DNA from: Myxacorys californica WJT36-NPBG1
GTDB taxonomy: Bacteria; Cyanobacteriota; Cyanobacteriia; Leptolyngbyales; Leptolyngbyaceae
Direction: 5' to 3'
Assembly: GCA_019359315.1 (NCBI GenBank)
Contig: JAHHHO010000002.1
Location: forward strand, 62,001-126,000
Length of the DNA: 64,000 nucleotides
The translations under genes and the position numbers were made by a program. The notes under the pieces were generated by a model, which had not been told where the DNA came from, did no database searches, and saw only the letters and a program-made list of their open reading frames with translations. This document shows, piece after piece, positions 9,473-18,696 of the stretch (position 1 is the first letter of the stretch; every line of letters starts with the position of its first letter).

Positions 9473-10198
9473 ATGCCTTTTGACCGTCCGCTTCAGGTGT
9501 CGCGATTACTGTTAACCGCGATCGGGACTCGCTTATATACTCACTATGGCGATCGTGTGCCGCGCCAAGGCTCGGTTTTGGTGGTGAGCAATCACCGCAG
9601 CTTTTTAGACGCGCCGCTCCTGATGGCAGCCCTGAACCGTCCGATTCGATTTGCCTGCCACCACTACATGGGTCAGGTGCCGATCATGCGAGAAGTGGTG
9701 ACTGAGCTGGGCGGCTGCTTTCCGCTTGAAAGTTTAGAGCATCGCCAGCAGAGTTTTTTTGAACAGGCGATCACGTTACTCAAAACGCAGCAAGTCGTGG
9801 GCTTGTTTCCAGAAGGAACACCGCCGATGATTCACAGCCCAGAGCGGACTGAAGTAGGTCGGTTTCATCGCGGGTTTGCCCATTTAGCGCTAAGAGCGCC
9901 CGTCCCAGATCTGGCCATTTTGCCGGTTGCGATCGCGTCTCAAGCCGAAACCAGCAACTCCGCTGTTCCTCTGCGATTACTTAGTTTGTTTGATCCCTCC
10001 GAACCCTTGTTTGCTCAAGATGGCTGGCATCCGATGATTTTGTACCAACGGGTGAATCTTTTGATTGGGCGTCCCATTTGGGTTACTCCGGCGCAGCGAG
10101 AGAAGTATCAGGGCAAACACGCTAAGTCAATGGTTAAAGACTTCAGCGATCGCTGTCATGCTGAAATCAGTGATCTGCTCCGCCAAGGGTGTTACTAA
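9473..10198 (+). CDS. PlsC-type lysophospholipid/glycerolipid acyltransferase, 241 aa
   Basis: Membrane-associated acyltransferase of the LPLAT family, moving an acyl chain onto a lipid hydroxyl. The catalytic NHX4D motif is NHRSFLD (about residues 40-46) and the acceptor-binding FPEGTP motif follows about 75 residues later. ATG 9473 is chosen over an in-frame TTG at 9464 because GGAG sits just upstream. An alpha/beta hydrolase gene follows after 90 nt on the same strand; this pairing resembles the two domains fused in plant phytyl ester synthases, so an unusual acceptor such as diacylglycerol or phytol is possible. Confidence 0.85.
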   Translation: MPFDRPLQVSRLLLTAIGTRLYTHYGDRVPRQGSVLVVSNHRSFLDAPLLMAALNRPIRFACHHYMGQVPIMREVVTELGGCFPLESLEHRQQSFFEQAITLLKTQQVVGLFPEGTPPMIHSPERTEVGRFHRGFAHLALRAPVPDLAILPVAIASQAETSNSAVPLRLLSLFDPSEPLFAQDGWHPMILYQRVNLLIGRPIWVTPAQREKYQGKHAKSMVKDFSDRCHAEISDLLRQGCY

Positions 10199-10288
10199 TG
10201 AACAGGAGTAGGGCTTAGGGAACCTTAAATTTGAGCAGCCCTGTTTCGATGTACACGTTGTAACTCTGCACCTCATTTTCTCTGCATC

Positions 10289-11089
10289 ATGCGTCCCACC
10301 CCCCCTTGTTTCATCACCCCCAAAGTTCTCAGACCCGAACTTCCTCTGTTTGTGTTTTTGCCCGGAATGGACGGTACAGGTCAGCTACTGCGGGCGCAGA
10401 CTACTGGGTTGGAAGCTCGATTTGATGTCCGGTGTTTGGCGATTCCGCCGACTGACCTGACGAGTTGGGAGCAATTGGCAAAGCAGGTCATCCGATTGGT
10501 TGAAGCCGAGGTTGCAGATTATTCAGAACGTCCAATTTATCTATGCGGCGAGTCGTTTGGTGGCTGCTTGGCGATGAAGGTTGCTGTGCTTGCGCCTCAG
10601 CTATTTCGCCGCCTAATTCTAGTTAATCCAGCCTCTTCGTTTGGTCGTAGACCGTGGATTTCATGGGGAGCGCAGATCAGTCGCCATTTGCCAGAACTTG
10701 CCTATCAAGTCTCATCGGTGACATTTTTGCCTTTATTAGCCTCGTTTGGGCGGATTGCCGAGGAAGATCGTCAAGCGTTAGTGGAAGCGGTGCGATCGGT
10801 GCCGCAGAAAACGTCGATTTGGCGGATGAGGCTGCTGTCGCGGTTTAAGGTTCCTGTGGAGGAGTTGCAGGCGTTGGATCTGCCAACATTAATTTTGGCG
10901 AGTACTAAAGATAAGTTACTGCCGTCTTTAACAGAGGCATATCGGCTGAAGCCAGCGTTTCAGGATGCCCGAGTCGTAGCATTGCCCGAGAGCGGACATG
11001 CCTGCTTGCTGGAGAAAAATGTGAATTTACTTGAGATTTTGCAAACGAGTGGATTTTTAGAGACGAAAAGTCAATTGCCGGTGTCGTAG
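10289..11089 (+). CDS. alpha/beta hydrolase, 266 aa
   Basis: Serine hydrolase fold. The oxyanion region FLPGMDGTG (about residues 23-31), nucleophile elbow CGESFGG (Ser near 92), acidic residue in STKDKLLPS and terminal SGHACLLE histidine make a complete triad in the right order. No signal peptide, so probably cytosolic or peripheral to a membrane. It follows the PlsC-type gene in the same direction and converges on the carboxypeptidase gene with only 37 nt between. Substrate not determinable; an esterase or thioesterase acting with the acyltransferase is an inference. Confidence 0.85.
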   Translation: MRPTPPCFITPKVLRPELPLFVFLPGMDGTGQLLRAQTTGLEARFDVRCLAIPPTDLTSWEQLAKQVIRLVEAEVADYSERPIYLCGESFGGCLAMKVAVLAPQLFRRLILVNPASSFGRRPWISWGAQISRHLPELAYQVSSVTFLPLLASFGRIAEEDRQALVEAVRSVPQKTSIWRMRLLSRFKVPVEELQALDLPTLILASTKDKLLPSLTEAYRLKPAFQDARVVALPESGHACLLEKNVNLLEILQTSGFLETKSQLPVS

Positions 11090-11126
11090 GGGCACGGCGT
11101 GCCATACCTCTATAAGGATCTGTCGC

Positions 11127-12422
11127 TTAGCCACCGTACACGATTTCGTTGCGAACCGTTGCTCCTAATGTCGATCGTCGCGCCTTTACCCACGCACTCG
11201 GTTGAACCATGTCTGCCGACGATTTGCCCCAGTACTGCTGCAAGGTTTGCAGTAGAATATCCTGCTGTTTTCGCAGTGCGGTGATTTCGGTTCCGCGATT
11301 GATGATGGCGAACTGGACTAATCCGCGATCGCGCGTGGGCAACACGCCTGCTAAAGCGCTCACTTCATTCAGCGTTCCGGTCTTCACCACCGATTGTTCT
11401 GGCATGAACCGCTCTTCTAACGTTGTGCCAATTCCTTCTAGACCCGCTACCGGAAACAAATCGCCCAAGGTGAGATCGCTGGAGTGAATGGAGCGATCAA
11501 TCGCCGCAAACAACGCACACGCGGCGTGAGCCGACAATCGATTGTCCATGCTTAAACCGGAGCCGTTGACAAACTGAATCTCGTCGGCACCCAGCCCAGA
11601 TGCGTCTGCCGCTTTTTGCATCATGACTTGAACTCCGCCCATCGTCTCGGTCAGCAGTTGCGACATTTCATTATTGCTGTGGACGTTCATGTATTTGAGT
11701 AAATCCGTTAACGGAAGCGACCGATGGCGCATCAGTACCGTTTGGTTTGGAGGAGGAGACGTAACTCGAACTGATCCTGCGATCGCCACTGTCGGACGTG
11801 GTGTTTTGGCTGGCAAAACCGCAAATTCTGCTTCGATTTCGTCATCCCATTGTTGAGAATTCAAACTTTTTTTCAAGTCATTGCCCGACGTAACAGGATT
11901 GGGGTCGAAGTTCATCATGAATCGTCCTGTGATGATCAGGTCTCCCGTGATTCGAGTGATGCCAATTTTGTTGAGAGCATTCCCGAGCGCGATCGCGTCT
12001 TCCCACACAAACAAGGGGTCGCCCTTTCCTTCAATCACCAAGTCTCCCTGCAATTCTCCGTTCTGGATCTGCCCCGTTGCCAAGATGGGCGTTTCAAACT
12101 GGTACGCGGCTCCCCAGGTCTCAAGTGCTGCTAACGACGTTGCGATTTTGGTCAGCGACGCGGCAGGCATCGCCGTCATCCCTTGATTGCTCGCTAGCAG
12201 CGTTGCGCCCGACTGAATCCAAATACCCTGAGACGATGCCTCTAATCCTTGGCTCGCAAGTTGCTTAAGATACTGCTGCATGACCGCATCAGTTGAAGCA
12301 TCCGTTGAGGGCACAAGTTGCCAATCGAGGTGAGTTGCCGTTTGCCATGGATCGAGCGACGGCGGCAAGCCTGCCATTTTTAGCCATGCAGACACCAAGC
12401 CCGCACTAAACAATTCCAGCAA
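11127..12422 (-). CDS. dacB: D-alanyl-D-alanine carboxypeptidase/endopeptidase, PBP4 (S13) family, 431 aa
   Basis: Trims peptidoglycan stem peptides in the periplasm. All three penicillin-binding signatures are present: SLTK (Ser 89 and Lys 92 from the start chosen), SNN in HSNNEMSQLL, and KTG in VVKTGTLNEVSA. The region between SxxK and SxN carries the family-typical inserted domain. The frame opens with a TTG at 12440, but AGGAG lies 7 nt upstream of a second TTG at 12422, which I take as the start. The N-terminal segment is only mildly hydrophobic, so the export signal is weak or atypical. Divergent from the complex-C assembly gene. Confidence 0.85.
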   Translation of the reverse strand: MLELFSAGLVSAWLKMAGLPPSLDPWQTATHLDWQLVPSTDASTDAVMQQYLKQLASQGLEASSQGIWIQSGATLLASNQGMTAMPAASLTKIATSLAALETWGAAYQFETPILATGQIQNGELQGDLVIEGKGDPLFVWEDAIALGNALNKIGITRITGDLIITGRFMMNFDPNPVTSGNDLKKSLNSQQWDDEIEAEFAVLPAKTPRPTVAIAGSVRVTSPPPNQTVLMRHRSLPLTDLLKYMNVHSNNEMSQLLTETMGGVQVMMQKAADASGLGADEIQFVNGSGLSMDNRLSAHAACALFAAIDRSIHSSDLTLGDLFPVAGLEGIGTTLEERFMPEQSVVKTGTLNEVSALAGVLPTRDRGLVQFAIINRGTEITALRKQQDILLQTLQQYWGKSSADMVQPSAWVKARRSTLGATVRNEIVYGG

Positions 12423-12479
12423 GTCAGCACTCCTGATCAAGGTGTAGGGTATAGAGTGTAGCGTACGGAAACGAGGGCA

Positions 12480-13133
12480 ATGGCGAAGGCTGATCCCAAT
12501 CGAATTTTGCGACGGATGCCGATCGCGGTGGGCATGTTAGGCGGAATTTTACTGTTGACGAATCGGGTGTTGACCCCGACCTTGACAGATTCTCAAGCAC
12601 GAGTGGATGCCCTCGGCGTTATTTTAAGCGCGGTGTTGATCTTAACAGGATTGCTGTGGCAGCAGGTGCAAGCTAGAACGCCTGACAGTGTGCAGCTTGT
12701 GGGAGAAGAAGGATTTGAACTCGCTCCAGACTTGCCCGATGACGTAAAAGCAGAACTTGCTTGGGCATCGCATATTTTGTTAACCAACACGGTGACAAAA
12801 TCGCTCATTGTTTGGTATCGCGGTCAGGTTCTGTTGCGGCGTGGTGTTTTAGCGCCAACGTCAGAAGTCAAACCTGGAGCGATTCTACAACGAGTGCTGG
12901 ATAAGAAGAAACCCATCTATCTCGTTGCGCTCAGTGTCTATCCGGGACGCATTGAGTTTGATTACCTACCCGAAAATACTCAAGGTGTAATCTGTCAGCC
13001 GATCGGGTCAGATGGCGTTTTGATTTTAGGAGCCAATGCTCCGCGCAGTTACACCAAACAAGATGAAAATTGGGTTGCCGCGATCGCAGAGAAACTCGAC
13101 TATGCCCTCTCGCGCGTCAACTCCCAGAACTGA
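12480..13133 (+). CDS. cofactor assembly of complex C subunit B (CCB-type), 217 aa
   Basis: CCB proteins help attach haem c(i) to cytochrome b6 in the thylakoid membrane. Two N-terminal membrane segments (about residues 13-30 and 45-62) are followed by a soluble GAF-like domain with the conserved KSLIVWYRG and LRRG pieces and a C-terminal YTKQDENWVAAIAEKL helix. This layout is that of cyanobacterial CCB2/CCB4 homologues. It is divergent from dacB, with 57 nt between the chosen starts, and is followed by a DUF456 gene after 60 nt. Identity rests on overall resemblance rather than a catalytic motif. Confidence 0.75.
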   Translation: MAKADPNRILRRMPIAVGMLGGILLLTNRVLTPTLTDSQARVDALGVILSAVLILTGLLWQQVQARTPDSVQLVGEEGFELAPDLPDDVKAELAWASHILLTNTVTKSLIVWYRGQVLLRRGVLAPTSEVKPGAILQRVLDKKKPIYLVALSVYPGRIEFDYLPENTQGVICQPIGSDGVLILGANAPRSYTKQDENWVAAIAEKLDYALSRVNSQN

Positions 13134-13193
13134 TAATCCTCTGACTGACAAATCACGCTACCTTAGTCATAGTTCTAGAAAAGTCGCGATGCC

Positions 13194-13718
13194 ATGATTG
13201 CTTTGTACTGGTTCTTAGTTGCTGTGATGGTCGTCGGAATTATTGGCGCGATCGTGCCGGGCATTCCAGGCATTAGTCTCATTTTGGCAGCCGTTGTCAT
13301 TTGGGGCTTTGTCAAAGGATTTGCAGCGGTTAGCGTGGCGTTGCCTGTTGCGATCGCGGTTTTCGTGGTCAGTTTAGGCGTCGATTTTCTGGCCACTTAT
13401 TGGGGAGCCAAAAAAGCAGGTGCAAGCAATTGGGGGCAAGTCGGCGCGATCATTGGATTCATTCTCGGCTTTCTTGGCTTCTTACCGACGATTCCCATTG
13501 GTGGCCCAATTGGGGTGATTGTTGGAATTTTATTAGGCCCGCTCCTCGGTGCAATCATCGGAGAATTTCTGTATCGCAGAGACTTGACGATTGCAATTAA
13601 AGCAGGAATGGGAATCGTCGTTGGCTCTGTATTGGGGAACTTGCTGCAAGGCATCTTTGCGATCGCGACGGTCGGCATCTTTCTCTACACGACCTTTTCA
13701 GCCGCAACAGGCAGTTAA
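13194..13718 (+). CDS. DUF456 family membrane protein, 174 aa
   Basis: Very hydrophobic protein with about four to five membrane segments and glycine-rich GxxxG-like runs (GAIVPGIPG at residues 19-27, then GGPIGVIVGILLGPLLG), the pattern of the DUF456 family. Function unknown. It follows the complex-C assembly gene in the same direction. Its stop codon overlaps the convergent hicA stop by 4 nt. Confidence 0.85.
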   Translation: MIALYWFLVAVMVVGIIGAIVPGIPGISLILAAVVIWGFVKGFAAVSVALPVAIAVFVVSLGVDFLATYWGAKKAGASNWGQVGAIIGFILGFLGFLPTIPIGGPIGVIVGILLGPLLGAIIGEFLYRRDLTIAIKAGMGIVVGSVLGNLLQGIFAIATVGIFLYTTFSAATGS

Positions 13719-13924
13719 CCCAAATCATCTTCAGTCAACCCGGCATCTTTCATGATGCTTTTCAACGTTCCTTTCGGAAGATCACGATTGCCATGCACGG
13801 GAATTGAAAGAATGGCATCAACGTCCTCTTTAACGTAAATGTGATGGCTACCAGTGACGCGCTTTAGCTCCCAGCCCTGATTTTCAACAATCTTGCAAAG
13901 CATTTTGCCTGAAATCGTTCTCAC
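13715..13924 (-). CDS. hicA: HicA-type mRNA interferase toxin, 69 aa
   Basis: Small double-stranded-RNA-binding-fold toxin that cleaves mRNA when not held by HicB. Family features: K..KIVENQGWEL, then GSHHIYV with the catalytic histidine, PVHGNRDLPKGTL and the closing LKSIMKDAGL helix. It follows hicB with a 4-nt ATGA overlap, so translation is coupled. The order here is antitoxin first, toxin second. Confidence 0.9.
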   Translation of the reverse strand: MRTISGKMLCKIVENQGWELKRVTGSHHIYVKEDVDAILSIPVHGNRDLPKGTLKSIMKDAGLTEDDLG

Positions 13925-14121
13925 AAGGATAACTCGACCACCTGCTTTTCTGGTTCAAGCTCTTCCCGCTCACTGGCAACTTCCAGCCAGCCTTGAATTG
14001 CATCTTGCAACATTTCTAACAAGTGTTCGTAGCTGTCGCCCCAAGTGTGGCATCCAGGGAGAGCAGGTACAGAGCCACACCAAACGTCGTCTTCCTGCCA
14101 AACGATTGCCTTGATTTTCAC
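13921..14121 (-). CDS. hicB: HicB-like antitoxin, 66 aa
   Basis: Partner of HicA. The partial RNase-H-like HicB fold is visible: W..DDVWCGSVPALPGCHTWGD followed by a helix with L.EML.DAI.GWLEVA. It lacks the C-terminal DNA-binding domain of longer HicB proteins, so autoregulation would need a different mode. It overlaps the toxin gene by 4 nt; argC ends 52 nt upstream. Confidence 0.88.
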   Translation of the reverse strand: MKIKAIVWQEDDVWCGSVPALPGCHTWGDSYEHLLEMLQDAIQGWLEVASEREELEPEKQVVELSL

Positions 14122-14172
14122 AATTAAGCTCCTCTATACAAGGCTATTTCCTAACTCTAAAGCATTGTTTTG

Positions 14173-15162
14173 CTACCAATTGAATAATCCTAAGGTTTCG
14201 TCAACATTCAGCATGATGTTGAGATTTTGAATTGCGGCTCCTGATGCACCTTTTCCTAAGTTATCCAGGCGAGCGACGAGGAGCGCTTCTTGAGTTGCAT
14301 CATTGGCAAAGACAACAATCTGCACGACGTTAGTTCCGATCATGGCCGTTGCGTCTAAAAATGCCCCGTCCCGCAGCACAGAGGAATCCTGAAAGGGAAC
14401 AACTTGGATGAACTGTTCTCCTTGGTAATAGTCTGTGATCGCCTGGTGAATCTCTTGCCCTGACGGCGGATGATCTAACGTCCAAAGCGGCAGCGGCACT
14501 TGAACCAACATTCCCTGCTCAAAATCTCCCACAGAAGGCACAAATAGCGGCGGCGTGGCTAAGCCGGAATAATGCTGCATTTCTTTGACGTGCTTGTGCC
14601 CAAACTGCGTTCCATAAATGCCGTAGGGATAGGCCGACCCCTTAGAACGTTGCGCTTCATCTTGCTGAGCATGAAACGTGTCGTACTGCTTGATCAGACT
14701 TTTGCCGCCACCAGAGTAGCCTGACACTGCATTGATCGTCACGGGAAAGCGATCGATCAGCAGTCCACTCGCAATCAACGGACGAATGCAGCTCAAAAAT
14801 CCCGTCGGATAACAGCCTGGAACGCTGACAAATTGGGCATTCGCGACTTTCTCGCGCTGTCCTGGATTCAGTTCAGGAAAACCATAGACCCAGCCCTCGG
14901 CGGTTCGGTGAGCAGTACTTGCATCCAAAATTTTCACAGTTGGGTTGCTGACAAAGCTCACCGCCTCACGTGCAGCCTCATCTGGCAAGCAGAGAATGGC
15001 AACATCAACGGCATTGATCAGTTCTGCTCGCGCCGTTGCATCTTTGCGGTGAGATGGGTCTAGGCTGACTAGCTCGATATCGTCTCGTTGATTTAGCCGA
15101 GCGCGAATTTGTAAGCCTGTCGTTCCTGCTTCTCCATCAATGAAAACCTTGGGTTTAGTCAT
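14173..15162 (-). CDS. argC: N-acetyl-gamma-glutamyl-phosphate reductase, 329 aa
   Basis: Third step of arginine synthesis, NADPH-dependent reduction of N-acetylglutamyl phosphate. The N-terminal VFIDGEAGTTGLQI is the dinucleotide-binding start of the short (type 2) AGPR form, the catalytic cysteine is in SVPGCYPTGF, and NAVSGYSGGGKS is typical. The length of about 330 fits type 2 (type 1 is around 350). Monocistronic as far as visible. Confidence 0.93.
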   Translation of the reverse strand: MTKPKVFIDGEAGTTGLQIRARLNQRDDIELVSLDPSHRKDATARAELINAVDVAILCLPDEAAREAVSFVSNPTVKILDASTAHRTAEGWVYGFPELNPGQREKVANAQFVSVPGCYPTGFLSCIRPLIASGLLIDRFPVTINAVSGYSGGGKSLIKQYDTFHAQQDEAQRSKGSAYPYGIYGTQFGHKHVKEMQHYSGLATPPLFVPSVGDFEQGMLVQVPLPLWTLDHPPSGQEIHQAITDYYQGEQFIQVVPFQDSSVLRDGAFLDATAMIGTNVVQIVVFANDATQEALLVARLDNLGKGASGAAIQNLNIMLNVDETLGLFNW

Positions 15163-15342
15163 CTTGCGGGGGATGCCTTCAGTGGTGCAAACGCTTGAAT
15201 GTGCAAACGTTTAGAGCAGTCGAGCTACTCTAGAACTTCTCGATTTTACAGCATTGGTTGACTGCGATCGGGCAAGTAGGATACTGCCATTTTTTGAACG
15301 ACCTGGTAGACCTAACGATATCCACTGTTATTTATTAATAAT

Positions 15343-15822
15343 TTAGTGGCGATCGCGCTTCAAATCGTAAATCACTTTTTCAGCGCACCAGTCGATAGAA
15401 CGCTCTGGATGATGCAGTTTTGTTTGAGTTAACAAGCGATCGGCGACCTTTTGATCGTCATGCACGAGGGTCAGGAGCTTGCGTTGTAGCGGTCGGCTTG
15501 CCTGAGCAAAACGAACGGCAGAAGGCTGGAATGACTGAGACTTATTTTTAACGTGAGACGATTGAGCGGCTTTGACACCTACCACAGCTACCCCTGCTGC
15601 AACAGCAATAGCAACCAAGGGCATATCGAGATTCCCCGATTCTGAGTCATCTAATGTAGGACGAGATTGGGTTAACTGCATCGACGTATGACCCATTTGT
15701 GTATTGCTCATCTGTGACAGTTGAGTGGGCAACCCCTGAGTCGCAAACACACCCCCCACGATGGCTGCAGCCCAAAGTGATGCCGTGGTGATCGATTTTT
15801 GAAGGGAAGACAGGTGACTCAT
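15343..15822 (-). CDS. hypothetical exported/membrane protein, 159 aa
   Basis: Not recognised. Residues about 10-30 form a hydrophobic export signal; a second hydrophobic segment (about 68-83, LVAIAVAAGVAVVGV) is a probable membrane anchor. The C-terminal half is basic and helical and ends with WCAEKVIYDLKRDRH. The start ATG 15822 is the only good one. A neighbour on the same strand (15921-16298) also has one membrane segment. Confidence 0.65.
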   Translation of the reverse strand: MSHLSSLQKSITTASLWAAAIVGGVFATQGLPTQLSQMSNTQMGHTSMQLTQSRPTLDDSESGNLDMPLVAIAVAAGVAVVGVKAAQSSHVKNKSQSFQPSAVRFAQASRPLQRKLLTLVHDDQKVADRLLTQTKLHHPERSIDWCAEKVIYDLKRDRH

Positions 15823-15920
15823 TGTAATGAATAGAATTCAAAGAATTTTTATCTTTATTCTGAACAGAAGTTATGACAGCAAGATGTCAACGCTATGCCC
15901 GTTTGATTCATCCCTAATCC

Positions 15921-16298
15921 CTACTTTACTGACTGGCGAATTAATCGCTTCACTTGCGATCGCGACACTCCTAATTCTTGCGCGATCGCGGCTTCAAGCT
16001 GCTCATCATCGCTTACCGGAAATTCAAATTTTAGCGTTTTCAGCGATGAACCTATCGTGTTTACTACGACAGTCGAGCGCTGTTTCTCCTGATTCACGCT
16101 CACGTTGATCGATTCCACTCTAACCGTCGGCGATGGAGACGCAGTAAGCTGCACTGCTTTCTTTGTGGGGTACGCTCGGCTCAGTGCCCAGTCGAGTCCC
16201 ACCCCACTCGCTGCCCACGTTACGAAGCCAAGGGCAGGAAGTAGCCAAAACGCCGACTTCAATAGGCGCAAACTGTAAAACGCGAACCGTTGGCGCAT
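15921..16298 (-). CDS. hypothetical single-pass membrane protein, 125 aa
   Basis: Not recognised. One membrane segment (about residues 13-32 from ATG 16298), then a soluble part with a beta strand rich in valine and a basic helix (ELGVSRSQVKRLIRQ) that resembles a short helix-turn-helix. The frame extends to a TTG at 16343, but the ATG gives a normal membrane-protein N-terminus. It is divergent from the response regulator gene. Confidence 0.6.
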   Translation of the reverse strand: MRQRFAFYSLRLLKSAFWLLPALGFVTWAASGVGLDWALSRAYPTKKAVQLTASPSPTVRVESINVSVNQEKQRSTVVVNTIGSSLKTLKFEFPVSDDEQLEAAIAQELGVSRSQVKRLIRQSVK

Positions 16299-16425
16299 GA
16301 ATTGAGTGCAATTAGCTTTGTTAATCCCCTTAGAAATTCTCAAAGCAGAGTCTTACGATCGCAGGACTTCCACGGGAGTTCCACTTAGGATGAAAGGCAA
16401 AGACTATATTAAAGATTAAAGCAAC

Positions 16426-17103
16426 ATGCTAATTTTACTGGCTGAAGACGACCCAGCGCAATTAGAACCTCTCCGCACTGCCCTCTCAAAAGCGGGACAC
16501 ACGGTAGATGCGGTTGAGGACGGTGAGACAGCGCAATGGCTGCTGACTGACAAATCCTATGACTTGCTGATTTTAGATTGGATGCTGCCCCATGTTAGCG
16601 GAGTGACGCTCTGCCGCCAGTATCGACAGGCAGGTAAAACGGCTCCGGTTCTGATGTTGACCGCAAAAGATACCACTGTTGATAAGGTGACAGGGTTAGA
16701 TGCCGGGGCCGATGACTATCTCGTTAAACCGATCGATGTCGTCGAGCTACTAGCACGAGTCCGGGCGTTGGGGCGACGCTCCCCGCTTTGGCAAGGAGAC
16801 ACGCTCAGACTCAGCAATCTACAACTAGATCTAACCAACCTGATCATTGAGCGCCATCACAAAACGGTTCAACTGTCGGGGCGCGAGTTTCAACTGATGG
16901 AATATTTGCTGCGTCATCCGCGCCAAGTCCTCTCCCATGAGCAAATTGAGAAAGCTCTGTGGGGATGGGGCAGCGAACCTGAAAGCAATGCAGTCACAAC
17001 ACTGGTGCGACGGTTAAGACAACGACTGGAAGTGGTCGATGCTAAAGACTGGCTAGAAACTGTGTATGGCATTGGCTATCGTCTCAGTAGCCCAGAGGCA
17101 TAA
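16426..17103 (+). CDS. OmpR/PhoB-family response regulator, RppA/ManR-like, 225 aa
   Basis: DNA-binding regulator of a two-component system. The receiver domain has the acidic pair EDD (7-9), phosphoacceptor Asp 51 in LDWMLP, and Lys 101 in LVKPID; the C-terminal winged helix spans about 130-222 with the recognition-helix region NAVTTLVRRLRQRL. Its cognate kinase is most likely the RppB/ManS-type gene at 20496, placed on the far side of mntCAB. That setting points to control of manganese uptake, as ManR does in other cyanobacteria; the RppA/NrsR group is the alternative assignment. Confidence 0.85.
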   Translation: MLILLAEDDPAQLEPLRTALSKAGHTVDAVEDGETAQWLLTDKSYDLLILDWMLPHVSGVTLCRQYRQAGKTAPVLMLTAKDTTVDKVTGLDAGADDYLVKPIDVVELLARVRALGRRSPLWQGDTLRLSNLQLDLTNLIIERHHKTVQLSGREFQLMEYLLRHPRQVLSHEQIEKALWGWGSEPESNAVTTLVRRLRQRLEVVDAKDWLETVYGIGYRLSSPEA

Positions 17104-17302
17104 ACGAGTCCTTCTGAGCCGCGATCGCTTGTCCCTCAAAGGTCAAAACCGGAAGAACGCTTACTTCACACCTCTTGCTAATACCAAGTTAAACAATGCC
17201 TACTATGGATGAGGTCAATTGCTTTGAGGGTGTCGGATACCCATCCTAATCGCAGGACTACGTTCGATGGGTCAATCTTCGACCATAGTGGCTTAATTTC
17301 CT

Positions 17303-17470
17303 GGATTGACGAGTCGATGGACTGCATTGGCTAGGGAAGATACTGAATTGACGAGTCGATGGACTGCATTGGCTAGGGAAGATACTGAATTGACGAGTCG
17401 ATGGACTGCATTGGCTAGGGAAGATACTGAATTGACGAGTCGATAGAACGAATTGCTTAGGGAAGATACC
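17303..17470. repeat. 42-nt tandem repeat, four copies
   Basis: Units start at 17303, 17345, 17387 and 17429. The second and third are identical, the first differs by one base, and the fourth is diverged in its second half. Core GACGAGTCGATGGACTGCAT. The array lies in the 570-nt gap between the response regulator stop and mntC. Period 42 keeps the minus-strand frames open, but I see no other sign of coding. Confidence 0.9.
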
Positions 17471-17681
17471 CAATCGAGGGATGGATGAATTGAACGGACA
17501 GGACGATTAGCATTGCCGGAGCCTCCCAAGAAGTGCTTCCCTACTCTTGCTTTCCCCCATTCGAGAGATCTTCTGGAGCATTTGTCACAACGATTGATTG
17601 ATTTGGTATAAGTATTTTCATAATGTTTTCATTTTTATGCAGCTATGCTAATTTTTGGAAAGTGAAAGAATCGTGAAAAAT

Positions 17682-18677
17682 ATGGAGAGGAAGTTTAGCC
17701 ATACCCAGCAGTCCGCCGTCACGCAAGGCTCCTGCACCGTGTTATTGGGGTTGTTGCTCGGACTCTGGTTGGGCGGATGTACTTCCCAAACTGCACCCCC
17801 TCAGCAGAACGCAGCCGCCAACTCTCAATCGCCTAGGAGTCCAGCCCAGCAACAGAAAAAAGTGATTTTGACGACCTTTACTGTGCTGGCAGACATGGTT
17901 CGGAATGTGGCTGGTGATAGGGCGATCGTTGAATCTTTGACTAAACCAGGCGCTGAAATTCACGACTATGAGCCGACTCCCAGCGATTTGGCAAAAGCAC
18001 AAGATGTCGATTTGATTCTGGATAACGGATTAGGGCTAGAGCGTTGGGCAGAACGATTTTATGGCAATGTTAAGGATGTGCCGCACGTCACTCTCACAGC
18101 AGGCATTCAACTGATATCGATCGCAGAAGGAGCGTACCAGAGCCAACCCAATCCCCATGCCTGGATGTCGCCTCAGAATGCGTTGATCTACGTGGAAAAT
18201 ATTCGCAAAGCCTTGGTTGAGCTAGATCCTAAAAATGCGGCAACTTACAACGCCAATGCCTCAGCTTACAGCGACCAAATCAAGGCAATCGACCAAACCC
18301 TGCGAAAAAACCTGGCGGTGCTGCCAGAGAACAACCGCTATATGGTTACGTGTGAGGGCGCATTTTCCTATCTGACCCGTGATTATGGCATGAAAGAGCT
18401 TTACCTATGGGCAGTGAACTCAGACCAGGAAGGAACCCCGAAACAAGTTAGCCAAGTGGTGGATGCGGTGAAAGCTAATCAGATTCCGGTCGTATTTTGC
18501 GAAAGCACGGTCAACAACGGCGCTCAAAAGCAGGTTGCCAGTGAAACAAATGCGAAGTTTGGGGGGATCTTTTATGTGGACTCCTTATCAGACATGAATG
18601 GGGATGCGCCCACCTATTTGAAACTGTTGGAATATAACGTGACCACGCTGATAAATGGGCTACAAGGCAAGTCGTGA
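17682..18677 (+). CDS. mntC: manganese-binding lipoprotein MntC, 331 aa
   Basis: Periplasmic Mn2+-binding component of the MntCAB ABC importer, which feeds photosystem II. A signal segment ends in a lipobox-like GGC at about residue 32. The four ligands known for cyanobacterial MntC are all present: His 94 (AEIHDYEP), His 159 (NPHAWMSP), Glu 225 (CEGAF) and Asp 300 (YVDSLS); the redox cysteine pair is Cys 224 and Cys 273 (FCEST). GTG 17673, with GGAAAG upstream, is an alternative start. First gene of mntC-mntA-mntB. Confidence 0.92.
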   Translation: MERKFSHTQQSAVTQGSCTVLLGLLLGLWLGGCTSQTAPPQQNAAANSQSPRSPAQQQKKVILTTFTVLADMVRNVAGDRAIVESLTKPGAEIHDYEPTPSDLAKAQDVDLILDNGLGLERWAERFYGNVKDVPHVTLTAGIQLISIAEGAYQSQPNPHAWMSPQNALIYVENIRKALVELDPKNAATYNANASAYSDQIKAIDQTLRKNLAVLPENNRYMVTCEGAFSYLTRDYGMKELYLWAVNSDQEGTPKQVSQVVDAVKANQIPVVFCESTVNNGAQKQVASETNAKFGGIFYVDSLSDMNGDAPTYLKLLEYNVTTLINGLQGKS

Positions 18678-18696
18678 TGATGGCAGGAAAGAAAAA

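Noticed and set aside
17258-17529. Minus-strand repeat-peptide ORFs over the 42-nt array
   Set aside because: Open only because the repeat period is a multiple of three; two overlapping frames are equally open and neither has a good start.
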